DNA of 62,073 bases from JAWLCA01 sp050485905 (GCA_050485905.1 JBJHCH010000006.1:1-62073); one strand, 5' to 3'. Shown: positions 42,370 to 50,964, counted from the stretch's first letter. Made by a program: numbers and translations. The notes: generated by a model not told the origin, from the letters alone.

Positions 42370-43221
42370 ATGCAACGCGCAGGACAGGGCCGGGCGGATG
42401 AGGCAGCGGATCCGGTCTTCAACGTCGAAGAGGGCATGCCCAGGCTGCTGGAGATCATGCGCCGCCTGCGCGATCCCGAGACCGGCTGCCCCTGGGATAT
42501 CGAGCAGAGTTTCGCCAGCATCGCCCCCTACACGATCGAGGGAGCCTACGAAGTGGCGGACGCGATCGACCGGCAGGACTGGCCCGCGTTGGAGGGCGAG
42601 CTGGGCGATCTGCTGCTGCAAACGGTCTATCACGCCCAGATCGGGGCCGAGGCCGGGCATTTCAGCTTCGACAGCGTGGTCCGCGCAATCTCGGACAAGA
42701 TGATCGACCGGCACCCCCATGTCTTTGGCGATGCCGACCGCGACAAGTCGGCCGCGCAGCAAACCGTGGACTGGGAGGCGCAGAAGGCCGCCGAGCGCGC
42801 GGCCAAGGCGCAGGCGGGCGTGCTGGACGATGTGGCGCTGGCCCTGCCCGCCCTGCTGCGCGCGGTGAAGCTGCAGAAGCGTGCCGCGCGTGTCGGCTTC
42901 GACTGGCCCTCGACCGATCAGGTGCTGGACAAGATCGTCGAGGAGGCCAGGGAACTGACCGAGGCGCGGGACCGCCTGACGGCCGAGGAGATGTTCGAGG
43001 AGTTCGGCGACCTGTTATTCGTGATCGCGAACCTTGCCCGGCATCTGCAGATCGACCCCGAGGCAGCGTTGCGGGCGGCAAATGCCAAATTCACCCGCCG
43101 CTTTCGCCAGATCGAGGCCGACCTGAAGGCCCGCGGCAAGACACCCGATCAATCCGACCTTGCCGAGATGGACGCGCTTTGGAATGCCGCCAAGGCGCGT
43201 GAGAAATCAGGCGGCGGCTGA
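42370..43221 (+). CDS. mazG: nucleoside triphosphate pyrophosphohydrolase MazG
   Basis: 283-residue all-alpha NTP pyrophosphatase that hydrolyses non-canonical or excess NTPs to NMP and PPi. It has two MazG domains: the N-terminal one has CPWDIEQSFASIAPYTIEGAYEV and ELGDLLLQTVYHA; the C-terminal one has EEARELTEA, EEMFEEFGDLLFVIANLARHL, with the EExxE metal residues. Length as in E. coli. Confidence 0.94.
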   Translation: MQRAGQGRADEAADPVFNVEEGMPRLLEIMRRLRDPETGCPWDIEQSFASIAPYTIEGAYEVADAIDRQDWPALEGELGDLLLQTVYHAQIGAEAGHFSFDSVVRAISDKMIDRHPHVFGDADRDKSAAQQTVDWEAQKAAERAAKAQAGVLDDVALALPALLRAVKLQKRAARVGFDWPSTDQVLDKIVEEARELTEARDRLTAEEMFEEFGDLLFVIANLARHLQIDPEAALRAANAKFTRRFRQIEADLKARGKTPDQSDLAEMDALWNAAKAREKSGGG

Positions 43222-43252
43222 AATTATCTGACAGAAAGATTCGGCTATTGAC

Positions 43253-43269
43253 CCGACAAAATTAGTCGG
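43253..43269 (+). promoter_or_regulatory. palindromic operator upstream of the iron-binding protein gene
   Basis: CCGAC-N7-GTCGG with an AT core, just upstream of TTTAAGACT and 40 bp before the start codon. The position and dyad fit an iron-responsive repressor site (Rhodobacterales IscR or Irr type); the assignment to a specific regulator is inference. Confidence 0.5.
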
Positions 43270-43309
43270 ATTTAAGACTCCCGGAAATACCCGACCAAAG
43301 GAGTCAGTC

Positions 43310-44317
43310 ATGTCGTTGCGTTCCACCCTCCTCGCCACCACCATCGCCGCCGTCGCGGCACCCGCGCTGGCGGAAGAGGTGAACATCTACACCACCCGTC
43401 AGGCATTCCTGATCGAGCCCGTGATGGAGGCCTTCACCGAAGCGACGGGGATCGCCGTCAACCTGTCCTATATCGACTCCGGTCTGGTCGAACGGCTGCG
43501 CGCCGAAGGCTCGCGCAGCCCCGCCGATCTGGTGATGACCGTCGATATCGCCAACCTGCAGCAGATCGTCGATGCCGAGGTGCTGCAACCCGTTGACAGC
43601 GAGGTGTTGAAGGCAGCGGTGCCGGAGAACCTGCGCAGCCCCGACGACCTATGGTATTCGCTGACCAGCCGCGCCCGCGTGGTCTATGCCAGCACCGAGC
43701 GCGTGGCCGAAGGCGAGGTCACGACCTATGAGGATCTGGCCGATCCGAAATGGGAGGGGCGGATCTGCGTCCGGTCGGGCCTGCACAACTACAACCTTGC
43801 CCTGCTGGCCGCCGTCGTCGCCCATCACGGCGAGGATGCGGCGCGCGACTGGGCTGCGGGGCTCAAGAACAACCTCGCCCGCCGGCCCGAGGGTGGCGAC
43901 CGCGATCAGGCCCGCGCAATCTGGGCCGGCGAATGCGACATCGCGCTGGCCAACACCTATTACGTCGGCGCCATGCTGGCGAATGATGAACAGCGCCCCT
44001 GGGCCGAGGCGATCCGGGTGGAATTCCCCGAGTTCGAGGACGGCGGCACGCATCTCAACGTGTCGGGCATTGCGATGACGCAGTCCGCGCCGAACAAGGA
44101 TGCGGCGCTGCAACTGATGGAGTTCCTGGTCTCGCCCGAGGCGCAGGCGATCTATGCCGAGGTGAACCACGAATACCCGGTGGTCGAGGGCGCGCCCCTG
44201 TCCGAAGTGGTGGCAAGCTGGGGCACGCCCGAGGTTGATGACCAGGATCTGACCGAGCTCGCCCGCCTGCGCGGTGTTGCGCTGCGGATCATGGAAGAAG
44301 TCAACTTCGACGGCTGA
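43310..44317 (+). CDS. Fe(3+) ABC transporter substrate-binding protein (FutA/FbpA type)
   Basis: 335 residues. Signal peptide MSLRSTLLATTIAAVAAPALA, then EEVNIYTTRQAFLIEPVMEAF and a transferrin-like two-lobe fold. The tandem tyrosine iron ligands are visible in ALANTYYVGAML (about residues 218-219), with another tyrosine in VNIYTTRQ. It would bind ferric iron in the periplasm. No permease or ATPase genes follow, so it works with a transporter encoded elsewhere or has lost its partners. A palindromic operator upstream and a terminator downstream make it a single-gene unit. Confidence 0.92.
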   Translation: MSLRSTLLATTIAAVAAPALAEEVNIYTTRQAFLIEPVMEAFTEATGIAVNLSYIDSGLVERLRAEGSRSPADLVMTVDIANLQQIVDAEVLQPVDSEVLKAAVPENLRSPDDLWYSLTSRARVVYASTERVAEGEVTTYEDLADPKWEGRICVRSGLHNYNLALLAAVVAHHGEDAARDWAAGLKNNLARRPEGGDRDQARAIWAGECDIALANTYYVGAMLANDEQRPWAEAIRVEFPEFEDGGTHLNVSGIAMTQSAPNKDAALQLMEFLVSPEAQAIYAEVNHEYPVVEGAPLSEVVASWGTPEVDDQDLTELARLRGVALRIMEEVNFDG

Positions 44318-44337
44318 TCCGCGTAGTCGCGATCAGG

Positions 44338-44367
44338 GCCGCCGGGCATGGACAAGCCCGGCGGCTT
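44338..44367 (+). terminator. stem-loop after the iron-binding protein gene
   Basis: GCCGCCGGGC with an 8-nt loop and GCCCGGCGGC, then TT, 20 bp after the stop. An ATG inside its loop (44348) is in frame with the next gene but is not its start. Confidence 0.65.
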
Positions 44368-44401
44368 GCGCTTTGGTGCCTCGATGGAACGGGGGGCGAG
44401 C

Positions 44402-45343
44402 ATGGCCGAAGCGCGGAAGATCATCATCGACACCGACCCCGGGCAGGACGACGCCGTGGCGATCCTGCTGGCGCTGGCCAGTCCCGAGATAGAGGTGCTG
44501 GGCATCACCGCCGTCGCCGGCAATGTGCCGCTGCATCTGACCGAGCGGAACGCGCGGATCGTCTGCGAACTGGCCGGACGGCGCGATATTCCGGTCTTTG
44601 CCGGCTGCGACCGGCCGCTGGTTCGTCCGCTGGTGACGGCGGAGCATGTGCACGGGAAAACCGGGCTCGACGGGCCGCAACTGCCCGACCCGGCGATGCC
44701 GCTGCAGGAGATGCATGGCGTCGATTTCATCATCGAGACGCTGCGGCGAGAGCCTGCGGGAACCGTGACGTTGGTGCCCATCGGGCCGCTGACCAATATC
44801 GCCATGGCCTTTCGCCGTGCGCCGGATATCGTTGATCGCGTTCAGGAAATCGTGTTGATGGGCGGCGCCTATTTCGAGGTGGGCAACACCACGCCGGCGG
44901 CGGAGTTCAACATCTATGTCGACCCCGAGGCCGCCGATATCGTGTTCCGGTCCGGCGTGCCGCTGACCGTCGCCTCGCTGGACATCACGCACAAGGCGCT
45001 GACCACCCGCGCGCGGATCGACGCGTTTCGAAAGATGGGCACCGAGGTCGGGCAGATGGTCGCGGAATGGACCGATTTCTTTGAACGCTTCGACAAGGAG
45101 AAATACGGGTCAGATGGCGCCCCGCTGCACGACCCCTGCACCATCGCCTGGATCCTGCGGCCCGACCTGTTCACCGGGCGCAGGATCAACGTGGAGATCG
45201 AGACCAGCAGTCCGCTGACCCGCGGCATGACGGTGGCGGACTGGTGGGGCGTCACCGACCGGCCCGCCAACGCCTATTTCCTTGGCGGGATCGATGCGGA
45301 CGGGTTCTTTGCCCTGCTGACCGAGCGGCTGGCCCGGCTTTGA
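44402..45343 (+). CDS. inosine/uridine-preferring nucleoside hydrolase family protein
   Basis: 313 residues. It cleaves the N-glycosidic bond of ribonucleosides. Calcium-site motif IIDTDPGQDDAVAILLAL at the N-terminus, GITAVAGNVPL, LVPIGPLTNIAMAF, MGGAYFEVGNTTPAAEFNIYVDPEAA, and a terminal DPCTIAWILRP region. GGGGGG lies 8 nt before the ATG at 44402. Substrate preference is not decided by these motifs. Confidence 0.93.
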   Translation: MAEARKIIIDTDPGQDDAVAILLALASPEIEVLGITAVAGNVPLHLTERNARIVCELAGRRDIPVFAGCDRPLVRPLVTAEHVHGKTGLDGPQLPDPAMPLQEMHGVDFIIETLRREPAGTVTLVPIGPLTNIAMAFRRAPDIVDRVQEIVLMGGAYFEVGNTTPAAEFNIYVDPEAADIVFRSGVPLTVASLDITHKALTTRARIDAFRKMGTEVGQMVAEWTDFFERFDKEKYGSDGAPLHDPCTIAWILRPDLFTGRRINVEIETSSPLTRGMTVADWWGVTDRPANAYFLGGIDADGFFALLTERLARL

Positions 45344-45422
45344 CGGGGTTCAGCGCGGCACGAACCGGGGTCCACCTTCGCGGCCGCCTGGGATAGTCTG
45401 CAACGGAATCAGGGGGATGGCG

Positions 45423-46235
45423 ATGGATTTCTCGGCAATCGAGGCGCGCGGCCTGGTGCTGGTGGGTTGCGGCAAGATGGGATCGGCCACGCTGGCCGGC
45501 TGGCTGAAACGCGGCCTCAGCCCCGCATCGGTCTGGGTGGTGGACCCTAAACCGTCGGACTGGCTGGCCGCGCAGGGCGTGCATCTGAACGAGGGGATGC
45601 CGGAGGCGCCGGCGGTGGTGCTGATCGCGGTGAAGCCGCAGGTGATGACCGAGGCGCTGCCGGGGGTGGCGGCTCTGGGCGGCGGGGCGACGCTGTTTGT
45701 CTCGGTCGCCGCGGGGGTGACCCTGGCGCGCTATGCCGCGATCCTGGGGGCGGGCACGCCGGTCATCCGGGCGATGCCGAACACGCCCGCGGCGGTGGGG
45801 CGCGGGATCACGGCCATCGTCGGAAACCGGGACGCGACGGCCACGCATCTGGATCAGGCCGAGGCGCTGCTGTCGGCCGTGGGACAGGTGGTGCGGATCG
45901 ATGACGAGGGGCTGATGGATGCGGTCACTGCCGTTTCCGGCTCTGGCCCGGCCTATGTTTTCCATATGATTGAAGCACTTGCGGCCGCAGGCGAGGCCGA
46001 GGGGCTGCCCGCGGATCTGGCCATGACACTGGCCCGCGCGACGGTCGGCGGGGCGGGCGTGCTGGCGGAAGAGGCCGAGGAAAGCCCGGCGCAACTGCGC
46101 GTCAACGTGACCAGCCCGGGCGGGACGACGGCGGCGGCATTGGCGGTGCTGATGGATGCGGAAACGGGATTTCCGGCGCTGCTGCGGCGGGCGGTGAAGG
46201 CGGCGGCGGATCGGGGGCGGGAGTTGGGGGCATGA
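45423..46235 (+). CDS. proC: pyrroline-5-carboxylate reductase
   Basis: Last step of proline synthesis, 270 residues. LVGCGKMGSATLAGW Rossmann motif, VKPQVM, AMPNTPAAVGRGITAI, and the substrate-binding signature AVSGSGPAYVFHMIEAL with RVNVTSPGGTTAAAL. ATG at 45423 is 6 nt past AGGGGG; the ATG at 45417 abuts it. Coupled by ATGA to csaA. Ornithine cyclodeaminase elsewhere in the window supplies a second proline route. Confidence 0.95.
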   Translation: MDFSAIEARGLVLVGCGKMGSATLAGWLKRGLSPASVWVVDPKPSDWLAAQGVHLNEGMPEAPAVVLIAVKPQVMTEALPGVAALGGGATLFVSVAAGVTLARYAAILGAGTPVIRAMPNTPAAVGRGITAIVGNRDATATHLDQAEALLSAVGQVVRIDDEGLMDAVTAVSGSGPAYVFHMIEALAAAGEAEGLPADLAMTLARATVGGAGVLAEEAEESPAQLRVNVTSPGGTTAAALAVLMDAETGFPALLRRAVKAAADRGRELGA

Positions 46236-46567
46236 CCATCGGTTTCGACGATTTCATGAAGGTGGACATCCGCGTGGGCCGGATCGCCCGCGCCGAACCC
46301 TTCCCCGAGGCACGCAAACCGGCCTACAAGCTGTGGGTGGATTTTGGACCGGAGATCGGGGAGAAGCGATCTTCTGCCCAGATTACAACGTATTACACGC
46401 CAGAGGAACTGGTGGGCCGGCTGGTGGTGGCGGTGGTGAACTTTCCGCCGCGCCAGATCGGGCCGGTGAAATCAGAGGTGCTGGTGCTGGGTGTGCCGGA
46501 TGAAAAGGGCGAGGTCGTGCTGCTGCAACCGAGCCATGATGTGCCGCTGGGCGGGAGGATGTTCTGA
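46232..46567 (+). CDS. csaA: tRNA-binding protein, CsaA type
   Basis: 111-residue OB-fold tRNA-binding domain alone, as in CsaA and the C-terminus of MetRS. DFMKVDIRVGRIARAEPFPEARKPAYKL and AQITTYYTPEELVGRLVVAVVNFPPRQIG are typical, ending PLGGRMF. In Bacillus CsaA has chaperone-like activity. It overlaps proC and abuts the dehydrogenase (TGATG). Confidence 0.92.
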   Translation: MTIGFDDFMKVDIRVGRIARAEPFPEARKPAYKLWVDFGPEIGEKRSSAQITTYYTPEELVGRLVVAVVNFPPRQIGPVKSEVLVLGVPDEKGEVVLLQPSHDVPLGGRMF

Positions 46568-47523
46568 TGCAGAAGCTGTTGATTTCTAGGCAACTTCCCG
46601 AAAGGGTACTGGCTGCGGCGCGGGCGCGGTTCGACGTGACGCTGCGCGACACGGCGGAGCCGATGACGCATGAGGAATGCGTGGCCGCGCTGCGCGATTT
46701 CGACATGGTTCTGCCCACGCTGGGCGACGCGTTCCGGGCCAAAGCCTTTGCCGAAGCGCCCGATCCGCGCTGCAGGCTGCTTGCCAATTTTGGCGTAGGT
46801 TACAATCACATAGACGCCGAAGCTGCCACGCGCGCCGGGGTCATGGTGAGCAATACGCCGGGGGCGGTGACGGATGCGACGGCGGATATTGCGCTGACGC
46901 TGATCCTGATGACCGCGCGGCGGGCGGGAGAGGGTGAGCGGGCGGTGCGGGCAGACCGCTGGACGGGCTGGACGCCGACCCAGATGCTGGGCATGCATGT
47001 CACCGGAAAAACCCTTGGAATCATAGGGATGGGGCGCATCGGCAAGGCGATTGCGGCGCGGTGTCACCACGGATTCGGGATGCAGGTGACGTTCCTCAAC
47101 CGGTCGAAAGTGGCGGATCCGGGGGTGCCGGCGCGGCAGGTGGACACGATGGCCGAGCTGATGGGCGGGGCAGATATTGTGGTTGTGGCGGTTCCCGGTG
47201 GCGCGGGCACACATCATCTGGTGGGGGCCGAGGCGCTGGCGGCGATGCAGCCCCATGCAATCCTGGTCAATATCGCGCGCGGCGACGTGGTGGACGAGGC
47301 CGCGCTGATCGCCGCGCTTCAGGCCGGGCAACTGGCCGGCGCGGGTTTGGATGTCTATGAGTTCGAGCCGAAAGTTCCCAATGAACTCAAGGCGATGGAG
47401 AAAGTTACCCTGCTGCCGCACCTGGGCACCGCGGCGCTGGAGGTGCGCGAGGCGATGGGGATGATGGCGCTGGACAACGTCATCGCCGTGGCCGAGGGGC
47501 GGGAGCCGCCGAACCGCGTCTGA
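46567..47523 (+). CDS. D-2-hydroxyacid dehydrogenase (glyoxylate/hydroxypyruvate reductase type)
   Basis: 318 residues. Substrate domain with LLANFGVGYNHID and VSNTPGAVTDATAD; NAD(P) domain with GIIGMGRIGKAIAARC followed by FLNRSKV (an arginine after the second strand suggests NADPH); catalytic R in NIARGDVVDE, E in YEFEPKVP and H in LLPHLGTAA. Glyoxylate or hydroxypyruvate are the likely substrates. It is the third gene of the proC-csaA cluster. The unusual phased DNA arrays follow its stop. Confidence 0.92.
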   Translation: MQKLLISRQLPERVLAAARARFDVTLRDTAEPMTHEECVAALRDFDMVLPTLGDAFRAKAFAEAPDPRCRLLANFGVGYNHIDAEAATRAGVMVSNTPGAVTDATADIALTLILMTARRAGEGERAVRADRWTGWTPTQMLGMHVTGKTLGIIGMGRIGKAIAARCHHGFGMQVTFLNRSKVADPGVPARQVDTMAELMGGADIVVVAVPGGAGTHHLVGAEALAAMQPHAILVNIARGDVVDEAALIAALQAGQLAGAGLDVYEFEPKVPNELKAMEKVTLLPHLGTAALEVREAMGMMALDNVIAVAEGREPPNRV

Positions 47524-47527
47524 CACC

Positions 47528-47582
47528 TGCATACCTACGTATGATTTACGTATGTTTTGCGTGCATATGACGTGCATACGTT
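47528..47582. repeat. 11-bp-phased CATAC/GTATG array, five units
   Basis: Five consecutive 11-bp units, TGCATACCTAC, GTATGATTTAC, GTATGTTTTGC, GTGCATATGAC and GTGCATACGTT, start 5 bp after the dehydrogenase stop codon. TACGTATG recurs at 47536 and 47547 and CGTGCATA at 47560 and 47571, both at 11-bp spacing. It is much more AT-rich than its neighbours. Confidence 0.8.
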
Positions 47583-47663
47583 GAGGCGCGGCTTTTTGGG
47601 CTGCCTTGGTGCCATGCATGAAAATCAATGACTTGGCACTTCGCCTCTGAATCCGGGCGGAAA

Positions 47664-47732
47664 TGCCCATACCTTTTCAGGTATATACCGTTTAGGGTAT
47701 ATACCTTATCGGGTATATACCCGATAAGGTAT
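47664..47732. repeat. 16-bp-phased GGTATATACC array with a 32-bp perfect palindrome
   Basis: GGTATATACC occurs at 47680, 47696 and 47712, an exact 16-bp period, with a degenerate copy at 47664 (ending ATACC). The last copy is the centre of a 32-bp perfect palindrome at 47701-47732 whose half is ATACCTTATCGGGTAT. The core resembles GntR-type operators, but the site lies between the 3' ends of convergent genes. Confidence 0.85.
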
Positions 47733-47755
47733 GTCGCCCCGTCTGCCGGGCCGTG

Positions 47756-48361
47756 TCAGTAGAGCCGGGTCTGGCGCTCGGCGTAGCCCGCCTGTTCGGC
47801 TGCCGCGTCGGCCCCGCCTGCGGCCTCCAGCATCTGGCCGACGCTGGGCAGGTTGGTGCGGGGGCGCAGGCTGTCGGGCGACCAGAGGCGCGAGCGGTTG
47901 ATCGACCGGGCGCAGTGGTAGAACACCTGTTCGACGGCGATCCGCAGCACGGTGGCGGGCGGGATGTCATCGAACGCAAAGCGCGCCAGCAGGTCGGGGT
48001 CGGCCAGGATCTCGGCCCGGCCGCGGATGCGCAGCGTCTCTGCCATGCCGGGGATCAGGAACATCAGGCCGATGCGCGGATCGTCAAGCAGGTTCAGCAG
48101 CGCATCCAGCCGGTTGTTGCCGCGCCGGTCGGGCAGCATGAGGGTGCGGTCATCCACCACCGTGACCACTGGGCCACGGTCGCCGCGCGGGCTGAGGTCG
48201 ATGCCCGCCGGCCCTTGCGTCGCCAGCACCAGAAAGGGCGCGGATTCGACGATGGCGCGGTAGGGCGCGGTCAGCCGGTCGGTCACCTTGGCATGGGCGG
48301 TGTGCAGCGGCGCGCCGTAGCGGGCCAGCAGGTCGTCGCGGCTGCGGATCGGATCGGTCAT
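47756..48361 (-). CDS. FMN-dependent pyridoxamine 5'-phosphate oxidase-family protein (MSMEG_1061-like)
   Basis: 201 residues with the split-barrel flavin fold: APFLVLATQGPAGIDLSPRGDRGPVVTVVDDRTLMLPDRRGNNRLDALLNLLDDPRIGLMFLIPG-type strands, RIRGRA, and a C-terminal FYHCARSINRSRLW. These are characteristic of the MSMEG_1061 group of general FMN/F420 reductases; the substrate is unknown. Two adjacent ATGs (48361, 48364); the former is better spaced from GGGGG. Confidence 0.85.
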   Translation of the reverse strand: MTDPIRSRDDLLARYGAPLHTAHAKVTDRLTAPYRAIVESAPFLVLATQGPAGIDLSPRGDRGPVVTVVDDRTLMLPDRRGNNRLDALLNLLDDPRIGLMFLIPGMAETLRIRGRAEILADPDLLARFAFDDIPPATVLRIAVEQVFYHCARSINRSRLWSPDSLRPRTNLPSVGQMLEAAGGADAAAEQAGYAERQTRLY

Positions 48362-48492
48362 CATGGCCCCCCTGCCGGTGATGCGGGGCAGCATCGCCGC
48401 CCCCGCCCGCGATGCCAAGCAGCATTTGGATGCGCGCGACTCAGGCGCTAACGTGCTAGGATCGCGCCGGAAACCGAGGGAAAGGGACATCC

Positions 48493-48846
48493 ATGACGCC
48501 GGACCAACGCGTGACGGTGATGATGGCGCGAACGACGAATTATTACCACATCCTGCGCACCACGCTATGGATGCAGGCCGGGCTGGCGGCGCTGATCCTT
48601 TTCGGGCCGCCCGGCAACGATGTGATGCTGGCGGCGCTGGTGGTGGCCGCCGCGGCCTATGGCATATCCGCCGGCGGGACGGCGCTGCGCGACGTGGGCA
48701 ACCTGCGGTCCGGTTTCGACCCGCAGACCGCGGATACGGACTATGGCCGGGTGCTGCGGGCGCGGCCGTTTCCGATGCTGATGGTGGTCAACGGCGTGAT
48801 CGTGGCCGCGGTCGCGGCGGCGCAGCTTTACGCGATTTTCGGCTGA
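48493..48846 (+). CDS. hypothetical small membrane protein
   Basis: 117 residues, three hydrophobic segments (LWMQAGLAALILFGP, VMLAALVVAAAAYGISAGG, MLMVVNGVIVAAVAAAQLYAIF) and a cytoplasmic or periplasmic loop of ~30 residues. Not recognised. A good ribosome binding site (GAAAGGGA) precedes it. It is divergent from the flavoprotein and convergent with gshA (10 bp between stops). Confidence 0.7.
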   Translation: MTPDQRVTVMMARTTNYYHILRTTLWMQAGLAALILFGPPGNDVMLAALVVAAAAYGISAGGTALRDVGNLRSGFDPQTADTDYGRVLRARPFPMLMVVNGVIVAAVAAAQLYAIFG

Positions 48847-48856
48847 GGCGCGCGGC

Positions 48857-50227
48857 TCAGTAGCTGTAGTCGGCGTAGATGCGGGTCAGATCCCCCTGCC
48901 AGTCGCCGTGGTAGCGGGCCAGCAGCTCGTCCGCCGGGGTCTGGCCGGTTTCCACGGTTTCGGTCAGCGCGTTCAGGAAATGCGTCTCGTCCGGCAGCAG
49001 GCCGCCGGCGCCGGGGCGGGCGCGGGATTTCAGCCCGGATTCGGCGATGGCCACGACCTCTCGCGCCAGATCGTGCATGTTGACCCCGTGGGTTTCGGCC
49101 TGAAGGCCATCGACGCTGGCCGCGACGCGCAGCGCCTCTCGCGTCTCGGCATCCCAGCCCCTGGCCAGATCCCAGGCGGCATCGAGCGCAGTCTGGTCGT
49201 AGAGGAGCCCGACCCAGAGCGCGGGCAGCGCGCAGAGCCGCCGCCACGGGCCGCCGTCGGCGCCGCGCATCTCGATGAACTTCTTCACCCGCGCCTCGGG
49301 GAAGACGGTCGTCATGTGGTCGGCCCAGTCGCTGAGCGTCGGGATCTCGCCCGGCAGGGCGGGAAGCTGGCCCTTCAGGAAGTCGCGGAACGACTGCCCC
49401 AGCGCGTCGATATACTTGCCGTCGCGGTAGACGAAATACATCGGCACATCGAGGACATAGTCGACGTAGCGCTCGAACCCGAAGCCGTCCTCGAAGGCAA
49501 AGGGCAGCATGCCGGTGCGGTCGGCGTCCAGATCACGCCAGATGCGGCTGCGCCAGGACTTGTGGCCGTTCGGTTTGCCCTCGAAGAACGGCGAGTTGGC
49601 GAAAAGCGCGGTGGCGACGGGTTGCAGGGCCAGCGCCACGCGCAGCTTCTGCACCATGTCGGCCTCGGATGAAAAGTCGAGGTTCACCTGAACGGTGCAG
49701 GTGCGATACATCATCTGCGTGCCGTGGGTGCCGACGCGGCCCATGTAATCGGTCATCAGCCGGTAGCGGCCCTTCGGCATCATCGGCATGTCTTCATGCC
49801 GCCAGATCGGCGCGGCGCCAAGGCCGATGAAGCCGGCGCCGATGCGGTCGGCCACGGTCTGCACTTCCTTCAGGTGCTGGTTCACCTCGTCGCAGGTCTG
49901 GTGGATCGTCTCCAGCATCGCGCCGGACAGTTCCAGCTGCCCGCCGGGTTCCAGGCTGACGTTGGCCCCGTCCTTTTCCAGCCCGATGATGTTGCCGCCC
50001 TCCAGCACCGGGTTCCAGCCAAAGGCGTCGCGCAGCCCCTCCAGCATGGCGCGGATGGATCGCGGGCCGTCATAGGGCAGCGGTTTCAGGCTGTCCTTGC
50101 AATAGCCGAACTTCTCGTGCTCGGTGCCGATGCGCCAGGCGTCACGCGGCTTGCAGCCAGAGGCCATGTATTCGGCCAGCTGCTCGATCCTCTCGATCGG
50201 GCCGCCGCCGGACTGGGGAATGGACAT
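48857..50227 (-). CDS. gshA: glutamate--cysteine ligase (GCS2, plant/alphaproteobacterial type)
   Basis: First step of glutathione synthesis, 456 residues. GTEHEKFGYCKDSLKPLPY at the N-terminus, LEKDGANVSLEPGGQLELSGA, MMYRTCTVQVNLDFSSEADMV, and FEDGFGFERYVDYVLDVPMYFVYR match the alphaproteobacterial/plant class. It lies upstream of and convergent with the small membrane protein. Confidence 0.95.
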   Translation of the reverse strand: MSIPQSGGGPIERIEQLAEYMASGCKPRDAWRIGTEHEKFGYCKDSLKPLPYDGPRSIRAMLEGLRDAFGWNPVLEGGNIIGLEKDGANVSLEPGGQLELSGAMLETIHQTCDEVNQHLKEVQTVADRIGAGFIGLGAAPIWRHEDMPMMPKGRYRLMTDYMGRVGTHGTQMMYRTCTVQVNLDFSSEADMVQKLRVALALQPVATALFANSPFFEGKPNGHKSWRSRIWRDLDADRTGMLPFAFEDGFGFERYVDYVLDVPMYFVYRDGKYIDALGQSFRDFLKGQLPALPGEIPTLSDWADHMTTVFPEARVKKFIEMRGADGGPWRRLCALPALWVGLLYDQTALDAAWDLARGWDAETREALRVAASVDGLQAETHGVNMHDLAREVVAIAESGLKSRARPGAGGLLPDETHFLNALTETVETGQTPADELLARYHGDWQGDLTRIYADYSY

Positions 50228-50313
50228 GGGCGAGGACTCCGATCTTCGTGGCCGCCGCCTGACCTGTCGCGAAGCCGGGGCGAAGTCAAGGGAGCGGGCG
50301 GCGCCTACACCTT

Positions 50314-50964
50314 TCAGCCGATGCCGGCGATGGCGGCGCGCAGCACCTCCAGCCCCTGCCCCTTTTCGGCCGAGGTCAGCATGATCTCGGGGAAGGCCGC
50401 AGGATGGGCGGCCAGCGCGCCGCGCACCTGATCCAGCACCTTTTCCTGCTCGGCGGCAGAGATCTTGTCAGCCTTGGTCAGCACCACCTGAAAGGTGACC
50501 GCCGCCTTGTCCAGCAAGGTCAGGATCTCCTCATCCACGGCCTTCACGCCATGGCGCGCATCGATCAGCACAAAGGCGCGGCGCAGCGTCACCCGGCCCG
50601 ACAGATAGGCGCGCAAGAGCGCCTGCCATTTCGCCACCACCGGCACCGGGGCCTTGGCGAAGCCATAGCCCGGCAGGTCCACCAGATAGTGGCTGTCGGC
50701 CAGGGTGAAATAGTTGATTTCCTGCGTGCGGCCGGGGGTGTTCGACGCCCGCGCCAGCCCCTTGCGCCCCGTCAGCGCGTTGATCAGGCTCGATTTGCCC
50801 ACGTTCGACCGGCCGGCAAAGCAGACCTCGGGCCGGTCGGCGGGCGGCAGGCCGTCCATCGCGACCACGCCCTTCAGGAAATCGACGGGGCCGGCGAACA
50901 GCTTGCGCCCGGTCTCGCGCGCGAACTCCTCGGGCTCCGGCGCCAGGGGGAACGGCAGGGTCAT
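50314..50964 (-). CDS. engB: ribosome biogenesis GTP-binding protein EngB
   Basis: 216-residue YihA/YsxC GTPase required for large-subunit assembly. G1 GRSNVGKSSLIN, G2 NTPGRTQEINYF, G3 LVDLPGYGFAKAP, G4 VLTKADK and G5 TSAEKGQG. Its start overlaps the MOSC gene stop by 4 bp; yidC-MOSC-engB form one coupled unit. Confidence 0.95.
   Translation of the reverse strand: MTLPFPLAPEPEEFARETGRKLFAGPVDFLKGVVAMDGLPPADRPEVCFAGRSNVGKSSLINALTGRKGLARASNTPGRTQEINYFTLADSHYLVDLPGYGFAKAPVPVVAKWQALLRAYLSGRVTLRRAFVLIDARHGVKAVDEEILTLLDKAAVTFQVVLTKADKISAAEQEKVLDQVRGALAAHPAAFPEIMLTSAEKGQGLEVLRAAIAGIG

Noticed and set aside
44348..44401. ATG at 44348 as the start of the nucleoside hydrolase
   Set aside because: It lies in the loop of the preceding gene's terminator; the ATG at 44402 has a good ribosome binding site and begins at the family N-terminus.
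47664..47732. CRISPR array
   Set aside because: The units are 10 bp with 6-bp spacers and are palindromic; repeats and spacers are far too short and there are no cas genes.
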